Source: Flavobacterium sp. N3904
GTDB lineage: Bacteria; Bacteroidota; Bacteroidia; Flavobacteriales; Flavobacteriaceae
Reading direction: 5' to 3'
Assembly (NCBI RefSeq): GCF_025947305.1
Contig: NZ_CP110009.1
Span: 2,459,501 to 2,523,500, forward strand
DNA: 64,000 bases
The stretch's first letter is position 1; each line of letters opens with the position of its first letter. Below the pieces are notes generated by a model. That model was not told where the DNA came from and did no database searches. It was given only the letters and a program-made list of their open reading frames with translations. The position numbers and the translations under genes were made by a program. Shown here piece by piece: positions 44,888 through 54,574 of the stretch.

Positions 44888-45658
44888 ATGAACAAAGATC
44901 TTCAACTGCAAGCTTTCAAAAGATTATTGGATATAATGGATGATCTACGTGAAAAATGTCCTTGGGACAAAAAGCAAACGATGCAAACACTTCGTCATCT
45001 TACCATTGAGGAAACCTACGAGTTGGGAGACGCTATATTAGACAACGATTTAAACGAGGTAAAAAAGGAATTGGGAGATTTACTATTGCATATTGTTTTT
45101 TATGCCAAAATAGGCAGTGAAACGAACGATTTTGATATGGCTGATGTATGTAATGATATTTGCGAAAAATTGATTCACCGTCATCCTCATATTTACAGTG
45201 ATGTAGTGGTAAAAGATGAAGAAGAAGTAAAACAAAATTGGGAAAAATTAAAACTGAAAGAAGGAAAAAAATCGGTTCTCGAAGGTGTTCCAAAAAGTCT
45301 GCCTGCACTAGTAAAAGCAAGCAGAATACAGGATAAAGTAAAAGGAGTAGGTTTTGATTGGGAAGAATCACACCAGGTTTGGGACAAAGTACAAGAAGAA
45401 TTGGAAGAATTACAAGTTGAAGTTGCTGCTGGAGATCAAGATAAGATGGAAGCCGAATTCGGAGATGTATTATTCTCAATGATAAATTACGCCCGATTTT
45501 TGAACATTAATCCCGAAGATGCTTTGGAACGAACCAATAAAAAGTTCATTAAACGTTTTCAATATTTAGAAAGCAAAGCAGGCGAATTGGGAAAACCACT
45601 TATGGATATGACACTTGCAGAAATGGACGTTTTTTGGAATGAAGCCAAGAAACTTTAG
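44888..45658 (+). CDS. mazG: nucleoside triphosphate pyrophosphohydrolase MazG
   Basis: A 256-residue all-helical enzyme with tandem MazG domains. The first has CPWDKKQTMQTLRHLTIEET, YELGDAI and KKELGDLLLHIVFYA (ExxE-x12-ExxD metal site). The second has EELEELQVEV and EAEFGDVLFSMINYARFLNI. It hydrolyses NTPs or dNTPs to monophosphates for pool cleaning. Separated from DUF5606 by a terminator, so it has its own transcript. Confidence 0.94.
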   Translation: MNKDLQLQAFKRLLDIMDDLREKCPWDKKQTMQTLRHLTIEETYELGDAILDNDLNEVKKELGDLLLHIVFYAKIGSETNDFDMADVCNDICEKLIHRHPHIYSDVVVKDEEEVKQNWEKLKLKEGKKSVLEGVPKSLPALVKASRIQDKVKGVGFDWEESHQVWDKVQEELEELQVEVAAGDQDKMEAEFGDVLFSMINYARFLNINPEDALERTNKKFIKRFQYLESKAGELGKPLMDMTLAEMDVFWNEAKKL

Positions 45659-45693
45659 TTTGAGTTACCAGTATTCAGAAAACAGTTCAAACT

Positions 45694-46377
45694 TTAGTCA
45701 GCAATCTTTTTTAATTTATTAATGTCTTTCAAAACTATTTTTTTACCAATCAGTTCTATCAAACCTAATTTATTAAAATCAGATAATAATCGAATGCAGC
45801 TTTCGGTGGCTGTTCCTATCATGCTGGCTAGCTCATCTCTTGATAGTTGCACTTTTAAAGTTCCGTCGGTATTTTTTCCGAATGAATCGTGCAAATAGAT
45901 TAAAGTCTCTGCTAATCGTTCTTTTACCGATTTTTGAGCCATATTAACCATGTGTTCATCAGAAATTTTTAGATCACCACAAATCGTTTTCATAACATTC
46001 ATTGAAAACTGATTGTTTTTGTCAAAAAATCCCATCACTTCATTTTTTGGAATAAAACAAACTTGCATATCTTCAAGTGCAATGGCACTTAAGTTTGCAG
46101 GTTCATCGCTGATCATGGATCGTTGTCCCAATAATTCACCTTTGGTAACCAATTTTACAATATGGTCTTTACCGTTTGGACTCAATTTGGTCAATTTACA
46201 AATACCTTCCTTAACGCAAAAAATACCATTTACATTCTCACCTTCCTCAAAAATGTTTTCACCTTTTTTGATGATCTTGGATGTTTTACATTCTGATAGT
46301 TTTATAAGTTCGTCTTTGTTTAGCGCTTTTAGTGTACTAAATTCTCTGACGATACATTGTTCACATTTGCTACTCAT
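45694..46377 (-). CDS. Crp/Fnr family regulator (Fnr-like)
   Basis: A 227-residue regulator. The N-terminal Cys pair CEQC (Cys5, Cys8) and further Cys at 30, 54 and 60 recall oxygen-sensing [4Fe-4S] Fnr proteins, but spacing differs from E. coli, so Fe-S binding is inferred. A cyclic-nucleotide-like domain spans ~20-145 and the winged helix-turn-helix ~160-225. The recognition helix reads GTATESCIRLL, keeping Glu and Arg at the positions that in Fnr read TGAT but not the Ser that reads the outer T. This agrees with the ATGAT half-site found at 46417, 48943 and 56770. Divergent from ccoI. Confidence 0.9.
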   Translation of the reverse strand: MSSKCEQCIVREFSTLKALNKDELIKLSECKTSKIIKKGENIFEEGENVNGIFCVKEGICKLTKLSPNGKDHIVKLVTKGELLGQRSMISDEPANLSAIALEDMQVCFIPKNEVMGFFDKNNQFSMNVMKTICGDLKISDEHMVNMAQKSVKERLAETLIYLHDSFGKNTDGTLKVQLSRDELASMIGTATESCIRLLSDFNKLGLIELIGKKIVLKDINKLKKIAD

Positions 46378-46416
46378 AATGAAATTGGATTTGAGGCTGT
46401 AAAGTTATACATTTAT

Positions 46417-46430
46417 ATGATAATTATCAT
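46417..46430. promoter_or_regulatory. Fnr-type operator between fnr-like gene and ccoI
   Basis: Perfect palindrome ATGATAATTATCAT (TGAT-N4-ATCA core). It lies about 43 bases before the likely start of the ccoI transcript (a TAAAATTTG near-match at 46453-46461) and within about 28 bases of the predicted start for the regulator gene, so it may activate one and repress the other. Confidence 0.75.
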
Positions 46431-46485
46431 TGTTTTTACCGCAATCAATTTGTAAAATTTGCACCCGCTAAAAAGCCCTTAATTT

Positions 46486-48888
46486 ATGGAGAAAAACAAC
46501 TGTTTTCATTGTGGTTTAGATATTGTAAAAGAAGAAGAAATCATTTTTGACGGAAAGGAATTTTGTTGCAATGGATGTAAAACAGTTTACGAAATTTTTA
46601 GCCTGAATGATTTGACTTGTTATTATGATTTTGAAAAATCACCGGGCGCAACACCTCAAGATATTAACGGAAAATATGATTTTTTAGAAAATGAAAGTAT
46701 TATTACAAAATTGTTGGAATTTCAAGAAGATTCAACCGCTATTATTTCACTTAGCATTCCTCACATACATTGTAGTTCGTGTATTTGGATTTTGGAAAAT
46801 CTACAACGTCTTCAAAAAGGAATAAACACTTCACAAGTCAATTTTCCTGAGAAAAAAGTTAGAATCAATTATAATCCCGAAATAGCTTCCTTAAAAACGA
46901 TTGTTTGTTTATTGAGTTCAATTGGCTATGAACCTTATATCAGTCTAGAAAATTATGAAACAGGCACAAACAATGTCGATAGAAGTTTGACCTACAAACT
47001 GGGTGTCGCTTTCTTTTGTTTTGGAAACATAATGTTGTTATCTTTTCCCGAATACTTCGAGGTAAAAGAATTCTGGTTGGATAATTACAGATCTTTTTTC
47101 AGAGGTTTGATTTTTGCCCTGTCTTTGCCGTCTTTCTTTTATTCGGCAAGCGGCTATTATGTTTCAGCGTATAAAAGTATAAAATCAAGAATGCTCAATA
47201 TCGATATTCCTATTGCTTTGGGTATTATTGTTATGTTCGTGAGAAGTACTTTTGATATTGTAATGAACTATGGTTCTGGTTTTTTTGACAGTTTGACCGG
47301 TCTTATTTTCTTTATGTTATTGGGAAAAATGTTTCAAATAAAAACGTACAGTTTTCTTAGTTTCGAAAGAGATTTCAAATCTTATTTTCCAATTGCAATC
47401 ACCAAAATTAAAAGTGATACTTCCGAAGAAAGTGTACCTATTTATGATGTTATAAAAGGCGATCGATTGCTAATAAGAAATCAGGAATTGATTCCTGTTG
47501 ACGGAATTTTGATTTCGGATAAAGCCGATATTGACTATAGTTTTGTAACAGGAGAAGCCATTCCAATTACCAAAAAATCGGGTGATAAAGTATTTGCAGG
47601 CGGAAAGCAAATAGGTAAAGTGATAGAAATGGAAGTCTTGCACACCGTTTCTCAAAGTTATTTGACTCAATTATGGAGCAATGATGTTTTTCAAAAAAAT
47701 GTAGAGCAAAAGCACAAAACAATTACAGATCAAATAAGTCGCTATTTTACGCCAATACTTTTATTAATAGCATTTTCAGGATTCGGATATTGGATTTTTA
47801 TTGACGCCAATATTGCTTTCAATGTTTTTACTGCGGTTCTTATTGTGGCTTGCCCTTGTGCCTTGGCCTTAACGGCTCCTTTCACCATGGGCAATGTATT
47901 GCGTATTTTAGGAAAAAAGAAATTCTATCTCAAAAATGCATTAGTAATAGAACAATTGGCCAAAGTTGATACTATTGTTTTTGATAAAACCGGAACCATA
48001 ACAACCAATACAAAATCAAATATATCTTATGAAGGAAACCAGTTTTCAGAAGCTGATTCTATTTTAATAAAAAATGTACTTCGTGCCTCTAATCATCCTT
48101 TGAGTAGAATGTTGTATGATTTTTTGCCTGAAAGTAAGCGATTAAAATTAGACTCATTTGATGAAATAACTGGAAAAGGAATTCAAGCCGAGATCGGAAG
48201 TATTCAGATTCAAATGGGTTCAGCTGATTTTTGTTTGCCTCTTTCTGAAAACGACCGAGTAGATACTCCAAAAGAATTTATGGATCGAACTTCTGTTCAT
48301 GTAAAAATTGGCGGAGTCTATTTTGGGAAGTATATTTTTAATAATGAATATCGAGAAGGGCTTTCAAAATTATTCAATGATTTAAGTGCAAAGTATCAAC
48401 TGAAAGTTTTGTCTGGCGACAATGAAGGAGAAAGAGCACTATTGGAATCCCTTCTGCCTAAAGGAACCGAAATGATTTTTAACCAAAAACCAGAACAAAA
48501 ACTTGAATTTATAAAAGCATTGCAGGACCAAGGTAAAAATGTGATGATGGTAGGTGATGGTCTTAATGATTCTGGGGCTTTGGCACAAAGTAATGTTGGT
48601 ATCTCAATATCTGAAAATGTGAATGTTTTTTCACCGGCTTGCGATGCCATTTTGGATGCAAAAGAGTTTCAAAAGCTGAATTATTTTTTGAAATTATCAC
48701 ATAAGGCGATTACAACTATCAAAATGAGCTTTACTTTATCACTTTTATATAATGTTGTTGGTTTGACATTTGCAATAACAGGAAACCTACGTCCATTGGT
48801 AGCAGCTATAATTATGCCGCTCAGTACCATAACGATAGTGAGTTTTGTGACCTTAATGAGTAATTATTATTCGAGAAAAATAAAATAG
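46486..48888 (+). CDS. ccoI: copper-translocating P-type ATPase CcoI/FixI
   Basis: An 800-residue heavy-metal P-type ATPase needed to deliver copper to cbb3 oxidase. N-terminal Cys-rich region CFHCGLDI...FCCNGCKTVYE; HMA domain with HCSSCIWILENL; eight membrane helices; CPC motif in VACPCALAL; phosphorylation motif VFDKTGTITTN; hinge MVGDGLNDSGALAQ. It is followed at 118 bases by ccoS and the oxidase genes, which carry a second copy of the Fnr-type operator. Confidence 0.95.
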   Translation: MEKNNCFHCGLDIVKEEEIIFDGKEFCCNGCKTVYEIFSLNDLTCYYDFEKSPGATPQDINGKYDFLENESIITKLLEFQEDSTAIISLSIPHIHCSSCIWILENLQRLQKGINTSQVNFPEKKVRINYNPEIASLKTIVCLLSSIGYEPYISLENYETGTNNVDRSLTYKLGVAFFCFGNIMLLSFPEYFEVKEFWLDNYRSFFRGLIFALSLPSFFYSASGYYVSAYKSIKSRMLNIDIPIALGIIVMFVRSTFDIVMNYGSGFFDSLTGLIFFMLLGKMFQIKTYSFLSFERDFKSYFPIAITKIKSDTSEESVPIYDVIKGDRLLIRNQELIPVDGILISDKADIDYSFVTGEAIPITKKSGDKVFAGGKQIGKVIEMEVLHTVSQSYLTQLWSNDVFQKNVEQKHKTITDQISRYFTPILLLIAFSGFGYWIFIDANIAFNVFTAVLIVACPCALALTAPFTMGNVLRILGKKKFYLKNALVIEQLAKVDTIVFDKTGTITTNTKSNISYEGNQFSEADSILIKNVLRASNHPLSRMLYDFLPESKRLKLDSFDEITGKGIQAEIGSIQIQMGSADFCLPLSENDRVDTPKEFMDRTSVHVKIGGVYFGKYIFNNEYREGLSKLFNDLSAKYQLKVLSGDNEGERALLESLLPKGTEMIFNQKPEQKLEFIKALQDQGKNVMMVGDGLNDSGALAQSNVGISISENVNVFSPACDAILDAKEFQKLNYFLKLSHKAITTIKMSFTLSLLYNVVGLTFAITGNLRPLVAAIIMPLSTITIVSFVTLMSNYYSRKIK

Positions 48889-48942
48889 TTTAATAGGTAA
48901 ATGTTTAGTTTTTTTTCATAAATTTAACATATTTCAATAAAT

Positions 48943-48956
48943 ATGATAATTGTCAT
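48943..48956 (+). promoter_or_regulatory. Fnr-type operator upstream of ccoS-ccoNOQP
   Basis: ATGATAATTGTCAT, one base from the perfect palindrome at 46417. Its centre is about 41 bases before the start predicted from TATTTTTG at 48979-48986, the class II activation position. There is no -33 TTG, as expected for an activator-dependent promoter. Confidence 0.75.
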
Positions 48957-48978
48957 TTTTTATAAAAAGACTTAAAAG

Positions 48979-48986
48979 TATTTTTG
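48979..48986 (+). promoter_or_regulatory. -7 element TATTTTTG of the cco operon
   Basis: Matches TAnnTTTG and ends 19 bases before the ccoS ATG at 49006. Confidence 0.6.
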
Positions 48987-49005
48987 TTTAACATAATATT
49001 AAGGT

Positions 49006-49197
49006 ATGAGTGTCATCTATTTATTAATCTCCATTAGTATAATTGTTGCTATTGGCTTTTTTGTTGCTTTTATTGTAGCAGTAAAAACAGGTCAGTACGA
49101 TGATGATTATACCCCATCGGTCAGGATGCTTTTTGACGATGAATTAAAAATTACCACCAAAAGTAAAATACAAACAACAGAAGAAAAACAAATTTAA
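49006..49197 (+). CDS. ccoS: cbb3 oxidase assembly protein CcoS
   Basis: A 63-residue single-span membrane protein (MSVIYLLISISIIVAIGFFV, then AVKTGQYDDDYTPSVRMLFD). The GQYDD-TP-RMLFDDE ending is the CcoS hallmark. It is needed for heme and copper insertion into cbb3 oxidase. Its stop is 2 bases before the ccoNO start. Confidence 0.94.
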   Translation: MSVIYLLISISIIVAIGFFVAFIVAVKTGQYDDDYTPSVRMLFDDELKITTKSKIQTTEEKQI

Positions 49198-49199
49198 TT

Positions 49200-51389
49200 A
49201 TGGAAATGGAACAATTTTATTACGACAACAAAATTGTAAAGAAATTCATTTATGCCACCATTGTTTTTGGTGTGGTAGGAATGTTAGTAGGGCTTATTTT
49301 AGCCATTATGTTTCTTTTTCCAAACATCACCGACGGGATTTCGTGGTTGAGTTTTGGAAGATTGAGACCTTTACACACAAATGCTGTTATTTTTGCCTTT
49401 GTTGGAAACGCAATGTTTGCGGGTGTTTACTATTCTTTACAGCGATTACTGAAAGCCAGAATGTTCAGTGATTTTTTGAGTAACCTAAATTTTTGGGGTT
49501 GGCAATTAATTATTGTGGCTGCGGCAATTTCTCTTCCGTTGGGATATACTTCTTCCAAGGAATATGCTGAGTTAGAATGGCCAATAGATATTGCTATAGC
49601 CTTAATTTGGGTAGTATTTGGTATCAATATGATTGGAACTATTTTAAAACGAAGAGAGCGCCATTTGTATGTTGCTATTTGGTTTTACCTTGCCACATTT
49701 GTAACTGTTGCTGTATTGCACATTTTTAATAGTTTGGAACTACCTGTTTCAGCAATGAAAAGCTACTCGGTTTATGCAGGAGTTCAAGATGCATTAGTAC
49801 AATGGTGGTATGGCCATAATGCGGTTGCTTTTTTCTTGACAACACCATTTTTAGGTTTAATGTATTATTTTGTTCCCAAAGCGGCAAATCGTCCTGTATA
49901 TTCTTATAGATTATCAATTGTACACTTCTGGTCCTTAATTTTTATTTATATATGGGCAGGACCTCACCATTTATTATATTCTGCTTTACCTACCTGGGCT
50001 CAAAACTTAGGAGTTGTATTCTCTATTATGTTGATTGCTCCATCTTGGGGTGGTATGATTAACGGACTTCTAACTTTAAGAGGAGTTTGGGATAAAGTAA
50101 GAGTTGATCCAGTTTTAAAATTCTTCGTAGTGGCTATTACGGGTTATGGTATGGCTACTTTTGAAGGGCCAATGTTATCCTTAAAAAATGTAAATGCTAT
50201 CGCCCATTATACCGATTGGATTATTGCTCACGTACACGTTGGAGCATTGGCATGGAATGGTTTTATGGCTTTTGGGATGATTTATTGGTTGATACCACGA
50301 ATGACAAAAAGTACTTTATATTCCATAAAATTAGCCAATTTCCATTTCTGGATTGGAACTTTGGGAATTATACTTTATACACTTCCTATGTATGTAGCAG
50401 GGTTTTTGCAAGCTTCTATGTGGAAACAATTTAATCCTGACGGTACCTTAACTTATGGTAATTTCTTGGAAACAGTTACTCAAATTATGCCAATGTATTG
50501 GATGAGAGCTGCCGGAGGAACTTTATACTTAACAGGAATGTTAGTATTGGTTTACAACATTATACAAACAGTAAAAGCAGGTTCTTCTATTGAAGACGAA
50601 ATGGCACAAGCACCAGCACTGCAACAAATAAATAGCGGAAGAATTAAAGGTGAGAAATACCATGCATGGTTGGAAAGAAAACCGATTTTATTGACCATTT
50701 TTGCTACTATTGCTATTTTAATTGGAGGAATCATACAAATTGTTCCAACGATTATGGTAAAATCTAATATACCAACAATAGCAAGCGTAAAACCATATTC
50801 TCCTTTAGAATTGCAAGGTCGTGATATATACATTCGTGAAGGTTGTGTAGGTTGTCACTCTCAGTCTGTTCGTCCTTTCCGTAGTGAAGTAGAACGATAT
50901 GGGCCGCAATCAAAAGCAGGTGAATTTGTTTACGATCATCCATTCTTATGGGGATCTAAACGTACCGGACCAGATTTGTTAAGAGAAGGAGGTAAATACA
51001 ATGACAATTGGCATTTTAACCACTTTTGGAGTCCACAAAGTATTTCTGCAGGATCAATAATGCCAGGATATAAATGGTTATTTGATAACAAACCATTGGA
51101 TATATCATTGACCGAAAAGAAAATGAGAGCCATGGCTACTCTTGGGGTGCCTTACACAGACACACAAATTGCAAATGGATTGAAAGATTTAAGAACTCAA
51201 GCGATTGCAATTGAGGGAAGTCTTAAAAATGACCCTGATTTTGTTGCAAGTTATGAAGACAGCAAGAAAAAAGCAGCTGCCAAAGGCGAGAAATTTATTC
51301 CGATGAATGAAAGAGAAATCGTTGCGCTTATTGCTTATATACAAAGATTGGGAACTGACATTAAAGTAAAAGATAATACTAATAAGTAA
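49200..51389 (+). CDS. ccoNO: fused cbb3 cytochrome c oxidase subunits I and II (CcoN-CcoO)
   Basis: A 729-residue fusion. The first ~480 residues are the 12-helix CcoN core, with heme/CuB His in PLHTNAVIFAFVGNAMFAGV, WYGHNAVAFFLT, AGPHHLLYSALPTW and HYTDWIIAHVHVGALAWNG. After a linker and a further membrane helix, the CcoO part has one heme c site CVGCHSQ (Cys ~548) and later YNDNWHFNHFWSPQSISAGS. Such fusions are usual in Bacteroidota. It reduces O2 at low concentration and pumps protons. Confidence 0.95.
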   Translation: MEMEQFYYDNKIVKKFIYATIVFGVVGMLVGLILAIMFLFPNITDGISWLSFGRLRPLHTNAVIFAFVGNAMFAGVYYSLQRLLKARMFSDFLSNLNFWGWQLIIVAAAISLPLGYTSSKEYAELEWPIDIAIALIWVVFGINMIGTILKRRERHLYVAIWFYLATFVTVAVLHIFNSLELPVSAMKSYSVYAGVQDALVQWWYGHNAVAFFLTTPFLGLMYYFVPKAANRPVYSYRLSIVHFWSLIFIYIWAGPHHLLYSALPTWAQNLGVVFSIMLIAPSWGGMINGLLTLRGVWDKVRVDPVLKFFVVAITGYGMATFEGPMLSLKNVNAIAHYTDWIIAHVHVGALAWNGFMAFGMIYWLIPRMTKSTLYSIKLANFHFWIGTLGIILYTLPMYVAGFLQASMWKQFNPDGTLTYGNFLETVTQIMPMYWMRAAGGTLYLTGMLVLVYNIIQTVKAGSSIEDEMAQAPALQQINSGRIKGEKYHAWLERKPILLTIFATIAILIGGIIQIVPTIMVKSNIPTIASVKPYSPLELQGRDIYIREGCVGCHSQSVRPFRSEVERYGPQSKAGEFVYDHPFLWGSKRTGPDLLREGGKYNDNWHFNHFWSPQSISAGSIMPGYKWLFDNKPLDISLTEKKMRAMATLGVPYTDTQIANGLKDLRTQAIAIEGSLKNDPDFVASYEDSKKKAAAKGEKFIPMNEREIVALIAYIQRLGTDIKVKDNTNK

Positions 51390-51394
51390 GCGCC

Positions 51395-51574
51395 ATGTTT
51401 GAACAAATAAAACATAATATGGAAACTATCGCAGGAGTTGCGATTTATCCAATACTGTCGTTACTCATTTTCTTTGCCTTTTTTATCGGATTAGCCTTTT
51501 GGGTGTTTTCTTATAAAAAAGAAAAAATCGATGAATTGAGTCAAATTCCTTTGGATGATAATCAACAAGTATAA
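51395..51574 (+). CDS. ccoQ: small cbb3 oxidase subunit CcoQ-like
   Basis: A 59-residue protein read directly from the DNA: MFEQIKHNMETIAGVAIYPI, then a hydrophobic span LSLLIFFAFFIGLAFWVFSY and a charged end KKEKIDELSQIPLDDNQQV. One membrane helix, size and position between ccoNO and ccoP fit CcoQ/FixQ, which stabilises CcoP in the complex. It starts 5 bases after the ccoNO stop and ends 19 bases before ccoP. Confidence 0.85.
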   Translation: MFEQIKHNMETIAGVAIYPILSLLIFFAFFIGLAFWVFSYKKEKIDELSQIPLDDNQQV

Positions 51575-51593
51575 TTTTCAAAATCGATAAAAA

Positions 51594-52535
51594 ATGAAAA
51601 AATTAATCCCAGCATATATACGCGTACCGCTAATTTTCTTTGCCGTTTTTGGAGCAATGGAGTATTTTATTGACTCAGGAGATCGTCCGGCTTTTATAAA
51701 ATTCCCAATGGTTTTGCTCTTTTTATTAGTTTTTCTTTTTCTTTTAATAGCAATAGAAATTACAATAAACGCAGTTGACACTATTACCTATCATTTATTG
51801 ACTGAAGATCAGAAAGCTCAAGTAAATGCCGTTAATAATTTGAGTATAAAAGACAGTCCAGTTGTTAAAAAAATTATTGGATTCTTTGTTAATAAAAATG
51901 CACCAATTGAAGATGAAGGCGAAATATTACTAGATCATGATTACGACGGTATAAGAGAATTAGACAATAATTTACCACCATGGTGGGTGTATCTTTTCTA
52001 CGCATGTATTGTTTTTGCAGCGGTATATTTGGTTCGTTATGAAATTATGGGCGCTCCAGATCAAGAAATGGAATTGAAAAATGAAATGACACAAGCCAAA
52101 ATTGAAGTAGCTGAATATATGAAAACAGCTCCAGATTTAATGGATGAAAAATCTGTGACTTTATTGACTGATCCTGCCGATTTGGCTGCTGGAAAAGCAA
52201 TTTTTACCACAAATTGTGTGGCGTGTCACAGAGCAGATGGAGGAGGGCAAATTGGACCTAATTTAACGGATGATAATTGGATTTTAGGTGGTGGAATTAA
52301 AAATATCTTCCATACCATAACAAATGGTGGTCGTGATGGAAAAGGGATGATTGCCTGGTCGAAAAATGGATTAAAACCAAAAGATATTCAACATGTTGCC
52401 AGTTATGTTATATCTTTGAGAGGAAGTAATCCAAAAGATCCGAAAGCATCAGAAGGAGAGATTTGGGTAGATGAAACAGTAACAAAAACTACTACAGCTC
52501 CTGTTGCTATAGATACTACTCAAGTAAAAAAATAA
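51594..52535 (+). CDS. ccoP: cbb3 oxidase subunit III CcoP (single heme c)
   Basis: A 313-residue membrane-anchored cytochrome. The N-terminal two membrane helices flank a cytosolic part, then the CcoP N-domain motif DYDGIRELDNNLPPWWVYLF. There is only one heme c site, CVACH at ~208-212, with the Met ligand likely in KGMIAWS. Proteobacterial CcoP has two hemes; a monoheme form is common in Bacteroidota. It passes electrons from soluble donors to CcoNO. Confidence 0.94.
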   Translation: MKKLIPAYIRVPLIFFAVFGAMEYFIDSGDRPAFIKFPMVLLFLLVFLFLLIAIEITINAVDTITYHLLTEDQKAQVNAVNNLSIKDSPVVKKIIGFFVNKNAPIEDEGEILLDHDYDGIRELDNNLPPWWVYLFYACIVFAAVYLVRYEIMGAPDQEMELKNEMTQAKIEVAEYMKTAPDLMDEKSVTLLTDPADLAAGKAIFTTNCVACHRADGGGQIGPNLTDDNWILGGGIKNIFHTITNGGRDGKGMIAWSKNGLKPKDIQHVASYVISLRGSNPKDPKASEGEIWVDETVTKTTTAPVAIDTTQVKK

Positions 52536-52553
52536 TATAATTACAAACCAATG

Positions 52554-52595
52554 AGCTTTGTCAATAGTTTAAAACCTAGGCAAAGCTTTTTTTTA
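52554..52595 (+). terminator. weak hairpin with T-run after ccoP
   Basis: AGCTTTG (52554-52560) pairs with CAAAGCT (52581-52587), followed by eight T. It may partly terminate or attenuate between the structural genes and ccoG. Confidence 0.5.
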
Positions 52596-52615
52596 ATTTT
52601 AAATTAAAAAATAAA

Positions 52616-54034
52616 ATGTCAAATTTACCAGACGAAGCTTTTAGGGACACTATTGGGACAATTGATGAAGAAGGTAATAGAAAATTTGTATTTCCAAAAA
52701 AACCTTCAGGAAAGTTTTATGAATATAGAAAATGGGTTAGTTATTTTTTATTGGCTATACTTGTTGCAAATCCATTTGTAAAGATCAATGGGAATCAATT
52801 TATGATGTTCAATGTGTTGGAACGTCGTTTCAATATTTTTGGATTTCCTTTTTGGCCTCAAGATTTCTATTTATTTGTACTTTTTATGATTGTAGGGGTA
52901 GTTTTTGTTATCCTTTTTACCGTAATTTTTGGACGTATTTTTTGTGGATGGATTTGTCCGCAAACAATCTTCCTCGAAATGGTTTTTCGCAGAATTGAAT
53001 ATTGGATTGAAGGGGATAGAGGTGCACAAATTAGGCTTTCTAAACAAGAGTGGAATGCCGAAAAAATCAGAAAGAAAGGTTTAAAATGGACAATTTTTTT
53101 AATTATCTCTTTCTTTATTGCCAATATTTTTTTAGCCTATTTGATAAGTAGTGACGAATTGATAATGATGATTAAAGATGGCCCAAAAAATCATGTCAGT
53201 ACTTTAATTTCTTTGCTTATTTTTACAGGGGTTTTCTACTTTGTTTTTGTTTGGTTCAGAGAGCAAGTATGTATTATTGCTTGTCCATACGGAAGGTTGC
53301 AAGGCGTTTTGTTAGATAATAAATCGATAAATGTGGCTTATGATTTTGTTCGGGGTGAAAAAGAAGCCGGTCGTGCAAAATATAATAAACAAGAAGACAG
53401 AGCTGCAACTGGAAAAGGCGATTGTATTGATTGTAAGCAATGTGTTCACGTTTGTCCTACAGGTATTGATATTCGAAACGGGACGCAATTAGAGTGTGTC
53501 AATTGCACAGCTTGTATTGATGAGTGTGATACAATCATGGAAGGGGTAGGTTTGCCAAAAGGATTAATCAGATATGCATCGGAGGATGAAATTGAAAAAA
53601 AATCCAAGTTCAGATTTACTGCCAGAATGAAAGGTTATACAGCCGTATTGGTTATTTTAATTGGTGTTTTGACAGGTTTATTATTTTTGAGAACTGAAGT
53701 TGAGGCTACCATTTTTAGATTGCCAGGTCAATTATATCAGCATAAAGGTGATGATATAAGCAATGTTTTTACTTTCAAAATTATTAATAAAACCAATTTA
53801 GATTTCGATGATATACATTTCAAGTTAAATGGCATTCAAGGGAAAATAAATGTGGTTGGGCAACAAGAGTTTAAAGTCAAAAGACAAGGAATGAGTTCTG
53901 GAACGTTGTTTGTTGAAATTCATCAGTACTTATTGGAACACGATAAAACTAAAATCAAAATTGATGTTTACAATGGTGATAAAATAATTGAAACCACTTC
54001 AACAAATTTCCTGAGCCCAAGAAGCTTTGATTAA
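52616..54034 (+). CDS. ccoG: cbb3 oxidase accessory protein CcoG (4Fe-4S)
   Basis: A 472-residue membrane ferredoxin-like protein. Five helices, then FCGWICPQTIFLEMVFRRIE and CIIACPYGRLQGVLLD. The ferredoxin domain has GDCIDCKQCVHVCPTGIDIR and CVNCTACIDECD, giving two 4Fe-4S sites. The C-terminal ~110 residues are an Ig-like periplasmic domain. CcoG proteins reduce Cu2+ to Cu+ for oxidase assembly. Confidence 0.94.
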   Translation: MSNLPDEAFRDTIGTIDEEGNRKFVFPKKPSGKFYEYRKWVSYFLLAILVANPFVKINGNQFMMFNVLERRFNIFGFPFWPQDFYLFVLFMIVGVVFVILFTVIFGRIFCGWICPQTIFLEMVFRRIEYWIEGDRGAQIRLSKQEWNAEKIRKKGLKWTIFLIISFFIANIFLAYLISSDELIMMIKDGPKNHVSTLISLLIFTGVFYFVFVWFREQVCIIACPYGRLQGVLLDNKSINVAYDFVRGEKEAGRAKYNKQEDRAATGKGDCIDCKQCVHVCPTGIDIRNGTQLECVNCTACIDECDTIMEGVGLPKGLIRYASEDEIEKKSKFRFTARMKGYTAVLVILIGVLTGLLFLRTEVEATIFRLPGQLYQHKGDDISNVFTFKIINKTNLDFDDIHFKLNGIQGKINVVGQQEFKVKRQGMSSGTLFVEIHQYLLEHDKTKIKIDVYNGDKIIETTSTNFLSPRSFD

Positions 54035-54056
54035 ATAAGTTATAAAATAGTAAAAA

Positions 54057-54506
54057 ATGAAAATTAACTGGGGAACTGCAATTGTTATTGCTTTTGCGTT
54101 GTTTATGACCTTTATATTGTACTTTGTTTTTAAAGTGCAATCCGATAGTAAATATGACAATGAATTGGTTGTTGAGGAATATTATAAACATGATGTTCAT
54201 TTTCAAGATGAAATGGCTCGAATTCAAAACGCACATGATTTAACGGTAAAGCCAATAATTTCGGTTGAAACTGACGAAATAAAAATAGCTTTTCCCGCCG
54301 ATTTTATTCCCAAAAATATTAAGGGAACGGTTGCTCTTTATAGACCATCGAGCAAAAAGTTTGATTTTCAGTTGCCACTTGTTTTGTCCAATTCTGATTT
54401 GATTATTCCTAAATCAAAATTTATTGGAGGTGTTTGGTATGTCAATATGGAATGGCAATATAATGGAAAATCGTATTTGACAAAAGAGGAGATTTATATA
54501 AAATAG
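54057..54506 (+). CDS. ccoH: FixH/CcoH family protein
   Basis: A 149-residue protein with one N-terminal membrane helix (INWGTAIVIAFALFMTFILY) and a periplasmic beta-rich domain (VVEEYYKHDVHFQDEMARIQ, VALYRPSSKKFDFQLPL, GGVWYVNMEWQYNGKSY). This is the FixH pattern; it aids cbb3 oxidase assembly. It is 22 bases after ccoG. Confidence 0.9.
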   Translation: MKINWGTAIVIAFALFMTFILYFVFKVQSDSKYDNELVVEEYYKHDVHFQDEMARIQNAHDLTVKPIISVETDEIKIAFPADFIPKNIKGTVALYRPSSKKFDFQLPLVLSNSDLIIPKSKFIGGVWYVNMEWQYNGKSYLTKEEIYIK

Positions 54507-54574
54507 AAAGAAAAATAGAGTTAAGATGTTAGAATATAGAAAATAGTGAAAAAAAAAATTAAATTATTTCATTG